Position numbers and translations under genes: made by a program
The notes under the pieces: generated by a model
What the model saw: the letters and a program-made list of their open reading frames with translations, nothing else
What the model was told of the DNA's origin: nothing
The model's database searches: none
Source: Calliopum simillimum
Taxonomy: Eukaryota > Arthropoda > Insecta > Diptera > Lauxaniidae
Reading direction: 5' to 3'
Length of the DNA: 64,000 nucleotides
Assembly (NCBI GenBank): GCA_951812925.1
Contig: OX638370.1
Location: forward strand, 35,273,948 to 35,337,947
Shown: positions 1 to 11,492 of the stretch, piece by piece
Position numbering within the stretch: position 1 is the stretch's first letter
How the letters are laid out: the number at the start of each line of letters is the position of its first letter

Positions 1-235
1 TTTTCACTATCAACGATTAGTCTGACAGCTTGAAGGAACTTTTCTAGTTGAATCAAAAGCAAATTCAGTAGTTTAACTGGGACTCGTGAACTTCTCAAAA
101 AATATCATTTTGTGTGTTTGTGATTTTCAATTTTATTTACTGAGTCAACTCGGACAAGAGGTCGTGGCACCTCACATATACTGTAGTGTAGAGTATTTAA
201 TGTTTGGTTAGGCCAAAGGTAACACCCTAACTAGT
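1..235 (-). repeat. Fragment of the DINE-like element with GGCGTGGCACCTC units
   Basis: The stretch at 140-232 reads CGGACAAGAGGTCGTGGCAC then GTGTAGAGTATTTAATGTTTGG and GCCAAAGGTAACACCC, matching the end of the copies at 28200-28930 and (reversed) 5020-5060. It is a truncated inverted copy. Confidence 0.65.
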
Positions 236-1877
236 TTTTTTTTTATTTTGATTTTGAGATTTATGTATTTCGCGGAATTCGTATACCATGAACAATTTTG
301 TAATTTTACTTTGTTTTTTTTTTTATCGTTTTTAATGAAATTTTGATGTTTACCTTTTTTAACCTTATCTGTCAGCAAATTTGTATCACTTTACACTTAA
401 AAATGTACCTTTTTGGGTCAAAATTAATTTAGATAGTTACTAATAAGAAACAGGCTCGCAGCAAGTAAGAATTCGTACAAAATTTTTTTTTTTTGCGTAA
501 ATTGTGTTCAAAGTTACTCGTTCAAGGTAACACTGTGTCAAAATCAAATGAAAAATTAGAAAAAATGGAAGAAAAAGCATTCGTGCTAGAAAGTAACTTG
601 CATTCTCAAATTATTCACCATTGCAAATGCATTCTCTAGAGAAAGGAGTATGTTCGAGTAAGGGAAATTCAAGACAAATTCATGATAAGGATCATAGTTG
701 TTTTCAATAAACCGAATCTTTTTAATTAGCATGTTTTTGAGTTTGCGATGACGATTTTAAATATTCTTCTTTCAACAGTTTAGATAAAGATCCTCTTGTT
801 ATTCCTCAGAACGTTTCCCACCCAATATAGGCTGTCTCTCCTTTTTTCTTTGCCAACAACTGGCCATTTCCATTCTAGTAAAGTTTTGTCAAAACACTGT
901 CATATTACTTACAGATTTCACATAAAAATTATTGAAAGTGTCTAGTTAACAAAAATTAATGCTTTTGAAGTGGTCTGTTGCTAAACTTCTTCTTGATGTA
1001 GTATATAATCGCACTTTAAAATTAAAAATGTTTTCAATATCTAAAAATATTCTGAGAAACTTACTACGAAGATAGCGTTATTTTCAATTGGGCTCACACA
1101 TTAATAATATACATACGTTACTATGAACTTGCAAATTTTGATATCATTGGATAGGCAATTGGAGTTTATTAAACTTCTCAGACAAAGGAAGTTGTAAAGG
1201 TGTAATGGTAAGAAGAAAAAAAAAAACAATTTGTTAAATTCATATCGAAGTACACACAATAAAAGTTCAATGTTGATTTTATTGAACGAGCACTTGTTCT
1301 GCACTATTGCGCATATTTCACACTTGTTAATTAAAAAATGTTAAACTCAAGCGAATTTATTAAGTTACAAAACACAATGACCTCTAATTTGGTTTAACAT
1401 ACGAAGAACATAGTTAAAATCGTTCAAAGTTATGTTAGGGTTTTTCAAACATATTGGATTATGCAAAGGAAAAAAAAATTGTATTTCAATATGATTTTGT
1501 GGTGCAATTGAATGTCGTAATGTAAAGGTATCGAATTCTCAGTGGTGATTGAACGTGCAAGGTGAAGGCAAAAGTAATATCATAATATGAATTTGCTGAC
1601 ATTTTGTTAGAAATCTAAAAAATTCTACTCATTTTCACAAAAAGTTTATTTAAAGGTATAGAATTGACAACATTAAGTTTAAACAATGATATCGGTCAAA
1701 TTTGACAACTTCCTGAGTTAAATGTTAACATTGTAGATCTTAATGATAACGTTTATACTATACCTATATAACTTTTAAAAGATAACTTTTATTTTTCAGT
1801 AAATGTTATCTAAACACAACATTATCATTAAATCAATCTTTTATATAATATCTATCTGCCAATCTGCCAACCTATTA
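236..1877. other. AT-rich DNA, no feature recognised
   Basis: Only short frames and homopolymer runs. A weak inverted repeat (AATGATAACGTT / AACATTATCATT) lies around 1690-1830. Nothing supports a gene. Confidence 0.6.
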
Positions 1878-2519
1878 GTCGGCATAAATATTTTGACAAA
1901 AACAAATTCAATGTATTTGAGACTCTTATACAATTATACATTCACATATCTAGAAAATCAGCATGATATAGTTTAATAGATGGTTTGATTTGTAAATAAC
2001 ATGCAATTTTAAATAGTCATTCTTTAATAAAAAAAATAAGTCAAATGTAAAAATGTTTGGTGACATAAATATTTTGACATCAGTCATCGGATTATCACTG
2101 TTTTACAGTAAAATTTTTTTTGCGAATTGGATGTCAAAATACTTATGCCACCGAACACTTTTACTTTTGGCTCATTAAATTTTTTTTTACTAAAGAGGTA
2201 CGAGTGCAAGAGTCTAAAAATAAGTTAAATTTTTGTTTGTCAAAATAATTATGCCAATTCATATTACTTTTGCCAATTCATATTACTTTTGCCACCTTTA
2301 TAAATTTATTCGACTTTAAAAAAACCAATTCAAATTCAAGTTATCAAAATAAATTTGAATTTTGACTGTAAAATAGCGATTATGCGAAGTTGATGTCAAA
2401 ATGCTTATGCCAACGAACATTTTTGCATTTGGCTCATTAAATTTGTTTTTATTAAAGAGGTACGAGTATTAGAGTCTAAAATATGTAAAATTTTTGTTTG
2501 TCAAAATAATTATGCCGAC
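1878..2519. mobile_element. Small TIR element with GTCGGCATAA ends and an internal duplication
   Basis: The left end GTCGGCATAAATATTTTGAC and the reverse complement of the right end (GTCGGCATAATTATTTTGAC) pair as terminal inverted repeats. Inside, a block with CAAAATACTTATGCCACCGA and GGTACGAGT (2120-2270) recurs at 2388-2519, about 270 bp apart. The ends resemble those of Tc1-like elements. No transposase frame, so it is non-autonomous. Confidence 0.7.
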
Positions 2520-3864
2520 AAGTGTATATCTTCATCCTTAACAACAAATCTTGTTGACAAATTTGGGCCTCATTTCGAGAGTTGGTTTCTCATACGTATT
2601 TTCGTAAAAATATACATACAAAGGTCATTCCTACTTCTTTCCCCAACGGTATGCAAATCATCTCTAATCTTGAAAATATGTAAGCTATTATCTGTTTAAA
2701 GATGTTCGTTTCCAAATAATATGAGTTCTTGTTTATTTATTCAAAAATATATTTAACCTTGCAAGTTGTTACAGTATTAATAACTCACCCTGTATTTTGG
2801 AGCATAACTATTTTGTGAATTGAAACTGCAGCAACATATTGAATAGCGTTATTTATGTAATTTTGCATAAAATGAAAACCACATAAAATATTCTAAAATT
2901 TCATTTATATGTATTTCATTCTACAAAGAAAACCTCAAGAAATTTGCAAAATTTTAAATTATTTCATCATTATTTAATTCAATTTTTTTTCACAGATTTA
3001 TTGACATTGACATTGAGTACAAAAAAGTGTTTTTGGAAATTCAATACATAAAATCATTGCAAATTTAATTTGGTTAGAAAAACCTATTGGCGCTTTTACC
3101 ACATGTGCTGCGGCTGCTGCTTATCTATAAGTATTAGGCTTAATCTGGTCTTGTTTTGTTAAAGCGTGACTTTTCAAGAGACACATATGATCCAATTTTA
3201 ACTTTATGCGATACCTTAATTGCGAACGCCAGACATAAATGAAGGTTAAGAGCTGAACTCATAAAATTTTAAAAGACTTATGCTACAAACTCGCTTCCAA
3301 TAAGAGCTTGCTGTCATAAATGTGGATTACTACAGAAAGATCAACTACACATATTTACGTATGCTATAAATGTATTCGTATATGCATATGTTTTCGGTCA
3401 ATACTTGTGAACAATTATAGGTAGTTTTGTTAACATTCTTTGTTAATTACTTATATAGAAACTAAGAAAATCACACTGATAATTGCAATACTTATATGCG
3501 CTTACTCAGTTTATGGGTGTAAATTTTTTGTTTGAAAAAAAAAAAAATTAAATATCAACCAAAATTATAGATAAATGTCAACATCGTGTTCGTAATAATT
3601 TTTTTAAAAGTCAATCCATTTATATTAGTTGTTTGTTTCAATTTCAATTCAATTTAATTTATTTGTTTTATTTAACATAATAGTTCAAAAAGTTCAAGAT
3701 TCTTCTTTCTCGAGTTAATTACTTAATAAATGTAACAATGATTATAAATTCTAACTTTCTAATAGCCCATTTTTACTTGCTTCGTTAAGGCGATTAAAGT
3801 TAGTTTGTGCTTAGTTATGCACAAACCGATTTAGATTATAAATAGCTTTTTGAGTCGTTGCCAA
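2520..3864. other. AT-rich DNA, no feature recognised
   Basis: No frame, RNA or repeat could be supported on either strand. Confidence 0.6.
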
Positions 3865-4735
3865 CATTATATTAAATAGATCTTCATTTGTGTCATTTTT
3901 CTGGTGTTGTGCTCTCTATAAAATCTTTAAACCTTATTCCTTTCTTGAACTTCCTTTGATAGATCTTCAAGTGGTACTTAATGATATTTAATTACATCTT
4001 CTCCATGATGAAGGGTTTTGTGAACTGTTACTGACACATTTCTCCATGGGTATTTGGTTCTTCCTTCATATTTTGGTAGTTTCCTTAGCATAATCACCAA
4101 ATTTTCTAGTGTCAAGTACTTCGATGATTATTTTAAATCTTGAAGAAAAGCTTAAATCAACTCCTGTTATTTCAGATGCTCCTTCCTGATCTAACAATCT
4201 TGCGCTATCATTTGAGTTGCCTGACCCTTGTTTTGGTGAATCAATAAACAATCCAAATTTGCTATATTCTTCTCGAACATTTTTTTTTTAAACTTCTAAG
4301 CTCTTTGTTGGTGTCAATGTTTCTTACTGATCCAGTAAGTCCAAAAATCCGAATCATAACTGATTTTCAGTATATCTACCATAAATCGTATATTTCCATG
4401 TAGTTCTGATAATCCAAATTCATTTGCATCAGTATTATCTAAATAATAATGCTGCCGGGACTTGGTTTAATTGGCTTGATGTTGTTTGGCATATGATACA
4501 GCTGGATGAAGATATTGTTTGAGCCAAAGCCTGAGCCACTTTTCCATTAATCATTGTTAGCATTAATTGGTAGCTTGCTTCAATTTCATGCTCGTCAAAT
4601 TGTAATGGCGGTTCTGTTGCAATTTGGCCTCTGATATCACTTAATTCTTCCTTAATGATAACCTGAGATTTCTTTTTGAATTCAAATTTGATTGACGTGC
4701 AGTCTTTCAAATTCTATTTCAATGGTACAAATGAC
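3865..4735 (-). pseudogene. Relic of a recurrent insect mobile-element protein
   Basis: On the - strand, broken frames give in order: a segment with SIKFEFKKKSQVIIKEEL, LTMINGKVAQAL and CIICQTTSSQLNQ (4710-4440); a segment with SGNSNDSARLL and SEITGVDLSFSSRFKIIIEVL (4251-4066); and, after a stop, YPWRNVSVTVHKTLHHGEDVI, then a stop before VPLEDLSKEVQERNK and REHNTRK (4066-3880). I recall this motif order (TMxDGKVxNA, CYxCGAT, GxTNDGNTAR, SVHKILIHG, LSEEAQEARNK) from many insect and cnidarian genomes as a repetitive uncharacterised protein. The superfamily is not known to me. Several stops and frame changes show it is dead. Confidence 0.7.
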
Positions 4736-4859
4736 ACCATAAACATATCTGTATCTGACATATTTTCACATAAATATTACTTGTATTGTTTTGTCTGGAA
4801 GGATCCCCAAATCCCCATTCGCAGTTTCCATATTATTTTGAGTAATTTCATTAAAATTA

Positions 4860-5825
4860 AAAACAGGGTTCTACGGGTGGATCGGGGCGGGTAAAAAAGT
4901 ATATATTGGCTTAAAGAGGATACATCCATCTTTCTCTGGATGGTTTATTCTTATTGGTCTCTTTTGGCCTTTAGAAGTTCTATTGTAATTAAAAAATTAA
5001 TTAAAATTAAAAAGAAACTAGTAAGGGTTTTACCTTTGACCTGGCCAAACATTAAATACCCTACACAGCAGTATTTTGAAAATTTTGCTTGTATGGGAAG
5101 TGCCACGCCCTCTTGTCCGAATTCACCCAGTTTTTTCTTAGAGTTTGAATTTATAGTTCTTAGCATTTGAGTGAAATTTGGTTGGATTATCTCAAAAAAT
5201 GTTTTCAACATAGCGTTTTGATCCTTTTGCTTGTATGGGGGGTGCCACGCCCTCTTGTTCGATTTTATCCAGTTTTTGCTTAAAGCTTTTATTTATAATT
5301 CTTAGTGTCTGAGGAAAATTTAGTTCAATTATCTCAAAAAACGCTTCAGTATAGCGTTTTGAAGCTTTTGCTTATAGGAGAGGTACCACGCCCTCTTGTC
5401 CGAATTCAGCCAGTTTTTGGTTGGAGCTTGCATTTACAATTCGTAGTATTTACGTGTATTTTGGTTGCATTATCGTGAAAAATACTCCAAAAGTGGCATT
5501 TTGAATATATTTTTTGTATGGGCGGTAGGCGTGTCCGTTGACCGATTTTGCTCATTTTCAATCCCCCCTGCTAACTTTGACAACGGAGGCTGTGCACCAA
5601 ATTTCATTGAATTATCTTGCTCAGTTTTCCCAAAAAATGTATTTCCACACACAGCCAGCCAGCCAGCCAGCCACCCAGCCAGCCAGACAGACGGACATGG
5701 CTATATCGACTCAGGAGGTGACGCTGATCAAGAATATATATACTTTTCTATATCTGCCACTCCTCCTTCTCTGCGTTACAAACGGAAGGACAAAGTGAAT
5801 ATACCCTGGGTGTAGGGTATAAAAA
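4860..5825 (+). mobile_element. DINE/Helentron-like element with 140-bp tandem units and CCAG microsatellite
   Basis: Head at 5018-5060 (AACATTAAATACCCTACAC), then three units of about 139 bp starting near 5088, 5228 and 5366, each with ATGGGAGGTGCCACGCCCTC-like words. A tail with GGCGGTAGGCGTGTCCGTTG follows, then a CCAG repeat at 5655-5690 and the end GGGTGTAGGGTATAAAAA. The layout (unique ends, central tandem repeat, microsatellite) resembles Drosophila DINE-1-type Helentrons; this is an inference. Frames inside are shadows. Confidence 0.65.
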
Positions 5826-6282
5826 TAGTAATTTAGAAAATATCTCTGAACTTCCAAAATATTAATGGTACAGCTGTGATCACGTGTAATAATTTAAGGA
5901 TAACTACCAGATGAAAAAAGTAAAATATGTAGGGATAGTGAGGAGTTGTGCGAGAGGTTTGGTTACTGGAAAAAAAAAAGAAATTAATTTTATTAGCATT
6001 TCGGCATATAGAATCTATAGTACGCCTCAAAACACAACTTCTGGCTGAAGGATTCAGTTAAAATTCAAAAGTAGCTTATGTTATGCTTGTTAGCGCAAAA
6101 GACGCGTTTGTGGGTTGTGCAACACGTGAGAAAATTGCATATTTTAATGAATATTCTTTATTTACTTAATTTTTAGGCAATGGTTATATTCAAAAATATT
6201 GAAAATCATATTGAATATTGAAAAAAAAAAAAAAAATAATTTAATCCGATTCGTTGTGAAAAATAAAATAAAATTATATATT
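5826..6282. other. No feature recognised
   Basis: AT-rich sequence with A-runs near 5968 and 6222. Nothing supported. Confidence 0.55.
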
Positions 6283-6390
6283 GGGGGCTATCGTGAATCA
6301 AGACTCCCGGGGAATTTTCTTAAACTGCAATAGAGAATGCCCGGCAGTCTGAGAAAATTTCCCGGGAATATTAATTCACATTAACCCCTA
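6283..6390. repeat. 108-bp inverted-repeat MITE
   Basis: The left arm GGGGGCTATCGTGAATCAAG (from about 6282) with CCCGGGGAATTTTCT pairs with AGAAAATTTCCCGGGAAT and TTCACATTAACCCCTA at the right. Imperfect arms of about 40 bp. No TSD assigned. Confidence 0.6.
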
Positions 6391-6817
6391 TTTATATTTA
6401 AAAAAGTCACAAATAAAATCAAGAAAAATACTAAATTCGGTAAATAAAATCCATCAAATCCACGATATAAGCATGAGAAATTTGAACTCGGGTTGAAAAC
6501 CGTGAAATGTGGGGTGTTTTTCAACTCCCGACAAGTTTTGTTGCGCATCTCCCCACTTTCTACATATTCAAAATGACCACCGCGTCATCGAAAGTTTATG
6601 CATCATTACTTTCATACGTTAAAAGGGTATTCATAAAGGAATATTTTGTTTATATTAACCTTTATGATCAGCTTCAACAAGTGACTGAGAACACCGCAAA
6701 CACAAGAGGCCAATGAAACTATCCGACAAATTTTTCAACGCACAATGAGGAAAGACACGAATAATACTTGTTGACGCGACGAGTGGTAGTGAAAACGTTA
6801 GATCCTAGCGAGCAAAC

Positions 6818-6856
6818 AATTGACAGTAGTTGGTCACATGACAACTACTGTCAATT
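6818..6856. repeat. 39-bp perfect hairpin
   Basis: AATTGACAGTAGTTG and CAACTACTGTCAATT are perfect 15-bp reverse complements around a 9-bp loop. The surrounding 6391-7152 holds nothing else I can support. Confidence 0.75.
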
Positions 6857-7152
6857 CACATTCATCGACGTGTTGGACAACTCCCCATGTTGCAATTCTC
6901 CCCACTCTCCCCTACTCACTTTTTCAAAAAAAAAAAAAACAATTGCGTTTCACAGCATGCCACGCCCATAATTGCTGCTAAATGGCTACCAAATGGCATT
7001 AAAATTTTATAAATCGATTATAACCAAAAATGGAGGTTATGTCCAACGAGGTTTGAGCCGCTGTTCACCGTAAACAGAAAGATATGGCTCCATTAAAAAT
7101 GTTTTGCCATATTTAGGTCAATTATGTATTTGTTTGAGCCAGCCATAATATC

Positions 7153-7866
7153 ATATCGATACCTTAGAGCGCTATAGTCCTATCTCCACTTTTTGCGATT
7201 TTGAGATTTTTGCAGTTATGGCATCATTGTAGACTTCTTCACCGTGTGGAAAACTGTGTGATGTCAAAATACCACTAAAATACCAAAATATTCGATAATT
7301 GAGAAAAATCCTATCTCCAAACTGTAATTTTTTCAAGAGCGCTACTGTCCTATCTCCACTAAATATTGAAATAAGTCACATTTTTAAAAAAAATTCTGCG
7401 TGTTTTCGCATTTACTTCGCGTTTCATGACTTTTTGCGACATTTTGGTGAACAAATTTGGTTACACCGAAGGCTCCACTCTTGTTTGTCGGAACCAAAAA
7501 TTCAAAAAAAAAAAAAAAATTAGTTTTTTTCGTGTTTTCTACGCGTTTCATGACTTTTTACGACATTTTAGTGGAAAAAATTCAAAAAATGTACTTAGTA
7601 CGTCGTTTTTGTGAATAGTAGTGGAATTCTATATAAGGGCAAAAGTAATGACATACAATAAATTGGCTGGGACTTCGTTAGAAATTAATGAAATTGGTTA
7701 AAAACATTAAATTATGTTAAAATATACCATGAGTAAAAATATTGCATGAATCGTTATATCAAAATAGGAGCCAATCCTAAATAACCACTGTTTGAAATCT
7801 TCTTTTTGCATTTCCCAACAATTGGAAAAATGGAGATAGGACTATAGCGCTCTAAGGTATCGATAT
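7153..7866. mobile_element. MITE family A, copy 1 (714 bp)
   Basis: Terminal inverted repeats: ATATCGATACCTTAGAGCGC at left, GCGCTCTAAGGTATCGATAT at right, extending inward through CTATAGTCCTATCTCCA. Two further copies lie at 29348-30063 and 41098-41809. No transposase. A TA target is plausible because all copies are flanked by CA-TA and TA. Confidence 0.88.
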
Positions 7867-7868
7867 AT

Positions 7869-8123
7869 CGTCACTCTAAGGCCAGATTCACGAAAGTGCA
7901 AATTTTTCGATTTCGCACTAATGCGGTTTTCTTGTACAAAATAGTTCAATAAAGTTATGCCAGAAGTATGAAAGCTATATCTGAGGTGGTTTAGTAGTCA
8001 ATGCAAAGTTTATAACACGAAAAAGCTAAATTTACATGTAATTTTAATATTTAAAAAAATTTCAAATAGCAATTTCTCAAATTCAATAATTTTCACATTC
8101 GTGAATCTGGCCTTAGAGTGACG
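7869..8123. mobile_element. 255-bp MITE with CGTCACTCTAAGGCC ends
   Basis: CGTCACTCTAAGGCCAGATT at left and its reverse complement AATCTGGCCTTAGAGTGACG at right form 26-bp arms. It abuts MITE family A copy 1 with two bases between. Confidence 0.85.
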
Positions 8124-8245
8124 TTATATTGTCTAATATCGATAACTATACTTTTAAATTGAACATGGCGTCTATCGATCCGACGGAAAGCAAATATTAT
8201 ATTACTGGATCCAATAGAAAGAAAAAATAATATTTTCGGATCCGA

Positions 8246-9050
8246 TGGAAGCAGCATGGTCTGGCATAAGGCAAATAAAACCCTTTACTTTTATAACTTA
8301 AAAGCAATAATTTGACATGATGTAGTGTAGTGGGCTGTTCTCGGCTTATGGAATGGGGAAACTTAAACCTATCGATGGCAATATGAATAGACATGAATAT
8401 CAGTTCCATTTTACAAAAAAAAATTTGCACCCAGTACTTAAAAAATGGGCTTACCACAAGATGACTTCTTATTTTCAAAAGACAATGACTCTAAATACAC
8501 ATCCTGGGACACTTCTGTACAACACCAAAGAGATTAAAACACCACCGCGATATTCTTTTTCGAATCCAAAAGAATTTTTTTGGTCTTATCTAGTGGAAAG
8601 GTCAAAAAATACCATATTTTATCCAAAAAATGTGCTCAAACAAGTACTGCAAGAAAAATGGGAAAAAACACCGACCGAAAATGTTGTAAAGGGATAGAAT
8701 CCTCGCAAAGATGTTTAGATGATGTCTCCTCAAATAATGGCTACCATGGTTATTATTAAAAAAGATTCTTTTACTTGATAAATAATCTCAAAGTAAAATT
8801 TTACTAAAAAGCAAAATACTTTTGTGACCCTATAAAAAAGATGAATAAATCATTTCTTTGCTTTTTAAGTGATTAGAACGCATTATTTAAATATTTTTAT
8901 GAAGTGGTATCAAAGTTAATGATCCATTGACTCGAAGTTTATAAAAAAAATATTACTTTTCTATAAATGAAACGGCTAAAAATTGAGTATTAATTCAAAT
9001 TTTTGAAAATTTTTTGTATGCAAAATACATCTGTGACTCACTGTATTTAT
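8246..9050 (+). pseudogene. Tc1-like transposon relic, copy 1 (transposase C-terminal half)
   Basis: In shifting frames it reads MGKLKPIDGNMNRHEYQ, then DNDSKYTSW and, in another frame, SNPKEFFWSYLVERS and [14 protein letters not shown]. These correspond to the Tc1 motifs GxMxxxxY, QDNDPKHT (second catalytic Asp) and NPIENLW (catalytic Glu). A one-base frame change separates the DND and NPKE segments. The 3' end is GTGACTCACTGTA near 9049. The left end and the first catalytic Asp region are missing. About 800 bp align with the copy at 19616-20400. Confidence 0.82.
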
Positions 9051-11024
9051 TTCATTGACAAATAACATGCTACTTAATTAAAAATATTATTAGAAAAGAT
9101 GGGTTTTCAGTTCTTAATACTTCACGTCTAAAGTATTAGGCTTTAGTACAGATAAGTCAAATTCTTCTACAGCAGCCTTATAAAAAATCATTATGTAAGC
9201 GCTTACGTACAACATTCTATGCTTTTTTCAGACTCTATTTATATGCTTTGGGATGTTAGAAGTACAGATAGATGTGTGGTTTTGACATTTGATCTGATTT
9301 CATAGATAGATATATATTTAGCCTTGCAGTTTACGGAAGTAAGTAAGCTAAATACCTAGAAGTATAATATTACTAATCCATCTATGATATTCAATTTGTT
9401 AATTGCACAATAGAATAAGCTTTATAATCTTTCTGAAATCTTAAGCTAAGTAGACTGTCGCCAAAAACTCTAAAAATTTTGACTAAAGAAATTTCCCGGA
9501 AAAAAAGTTTGTCGTTTTAAATAATTCATTTATCTTAAAACCGGTAATAACTTTTAAGTAAATTCAAAAATATCCAATAACAAGTTTATGGGCCTCACCC
9601 AAACCTCTCTATTATATGTAGAAGAAAGAATAAATTTAAAACTAAACTTTGATTTACAGATGGAACATAGTTAGTATATTAGAGCACATATTTGTTTTTG
9701 TTATATTGAACAACATTTGCAAACATTATACATCATACATCTGTTCGGCGGCTAAAAAAAGTGAAAATAACTACGTCTCCAATTTTAATGCAATTATTTT
9801 AATTATTTATTAACGATACACATTCTAAATTAGTTAAAATTTTAATGCAACTTAAATGCCCTGCAATTCAATTTATTTATGTTGATGTTGTTGCAGGTGC
9901 AAAAATGTCTCATGTGTTTGGTTTGAAATGTTCGAACACGTTCTCACACTTTGTATGTGGTGAATTCCATAGTTTTTAAATACCAAGCTGTGTACAAATT
10001 AGTCCAATTAATAGCGCGAAAAAAAAATCATTTGATATGTGAAAAAGGTTTGACATTCATACTGTCAAAGTTATTAAATTCATACCATCAAAATTGTAAT
10101 CTACCGGGACTAAGACGAAAATTACCCTAAAAATCGCAAAAAAAAATCAGAGATTCTTTTCTCAATAGCAGTTTCAATGTGAAAAAAGGTATAATTTGAG
10201 TAACTGAACAAATTTTGTTATAATACCAGAAGGCTTTCTTATTTCTATAATATATATAACTAGTTGCCCTGGGAGCTACATCATTTACCCGTTCCCAAAG
10301 CACTTTACAAATCTCATCCATTTCAGTCAAACAGTTTCAAAGATATGAAGAATTTTGTGTTTGAGGATGTTAGATATACATACATAGTTATGTCCAGGTG
10401 GCTTCACAATATACCAAACCAAAACCCAAAAAAAAAAGACAGGCAGATAACTCATTTTATGATATCTCGGACGAAACCAAAGGAAGTAAAAAATAAATCA
10501 CGCCAATCGGTTTAATGGTTCTCAAGCTATGGCGGACGAAGCCGAAGAAATTTCGAATTCAAGTTTGTCCTAAAACATCGCCAAATAACATGTATTTGAA
10601 AGAAAAAAATCATGCAAATCTGTTCCGACTTATAGGATTTTCCAAGAAATCGGACGAAGCCGAGATTTTTTCAAAATGAAATGTATTCAAAGACCTCAAC
10701 AGGCAAAATATCTATGAACGAAAAGAAAAATCCTGCAAAACGGACAATTGGTTCTCGAGTTATGAGGACAAAGTTAGACAGACGTATTTTATATAGTACA
10801 TACTCATACTTAGTATGATAAAAGTCATTAAAAGTAAAAATTAATTTTTGCTCTGTACAAAAGACAATGAAGTTATCTTAAAATTTCGTGTTCTAACTTT
10901 ACACGGTTATACAGACCTGCAAATTTAATTTTTTTTTTTCCTTTCTCGGTTTTTATAGACGATTATTGTGGTTCGCCAACTTATATTTCACCAGGTGGCG
11001 CTTTAAATACCATTCCTAAAATTG
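9051..11024. other. Degenerate repeat-rich DNA, no gene
   Basis: At 9165-9210 a CAGCCTTATAAAAAATCATT-type word recurs at 38207-38225 and 38371-38395, near tRNA-like repeats. At 10440-10770 the word TCGGACGAA(A/G)CC recurs three times in about 110-bp steps, a decayed tandem repeat. No coding frame could be supported. Confidence 0.5.
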
Positions 11025-11235
11025 GATTTTTAACGCATTTTCTAAAGTTTTAAGCATTTCTTGTCTTTGGTGATCCCTAATGAAATTTTTTGTAGGGTGC
11101 TTAATCCCATTATAGCCAGGATTTTGGAAAATGAGCCAAAGAGACCCATAAAGACATTATGGAATGAGTTAAGATGTCCTTAAAAATTTCAATATAACTT
11201 TCGGGAAAAAAGTTTATAACTTAACGTCAACCATA
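11025..11235. repeat. Dispersed repeat shared with 19255-19450
   Basis: Both stretches contain TAAGCATTTCTTGTC, then TTTTTGGAAAA or a close variant, GACCCAT(A/G)AA and GGGTTAA-like words in the same order. A transposon remnant of unknown type. Confidence 0.55.
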
Positions 11236-11249
11236 AATTGTTTTTTAGC

Positions 11250-11492
11250 TAAGGTGCCGTCCATTAACTCAGTGACGCTAAAATCCGCTATATTGAACCC
11301 CCCCCCCCCCCTATGTAAAGGTAGCTTCATATAAAAAATAAATAAAATATACCAAGCGTGACGCTTGAACCCCCCCCCCCCCTCCTATGTAACGGTAGCT
11401 TCATATAAAAAATAAATAAAATATACCAAGCGTGACGCTTGCTCGAACCCCCCCCCTAAGAGCGTCACGGAGTTTATGGACAGCCCCTAAAA
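11250..11492. mobile_element. MITE with GGGGCTGTCCATAAACT ends and poly-C runs
   Basis: The right end reverse-complements to GGGGCTGTCCATAAACTCCG and TGACGCTC; the left end reads GTGCCGTCCATTAACTCAGT and GACGCT. Inside, a unit of about 100 bp (C-run, CTATGTAA(A/C)GGTAGC, AATAAATAAAATATACCAAG, CGTGACGCTTG) is duplicated. C-runs of about 15, 14 and 9 lie at 11299, 11371 and 11448. Confidence 0.75.

Noticed and set aside
4860..5700. CRISPR-like direct repeats
   Set aside because: The 140-bp units are themselves the repeat with no unique spacers, and the DNA is animal.
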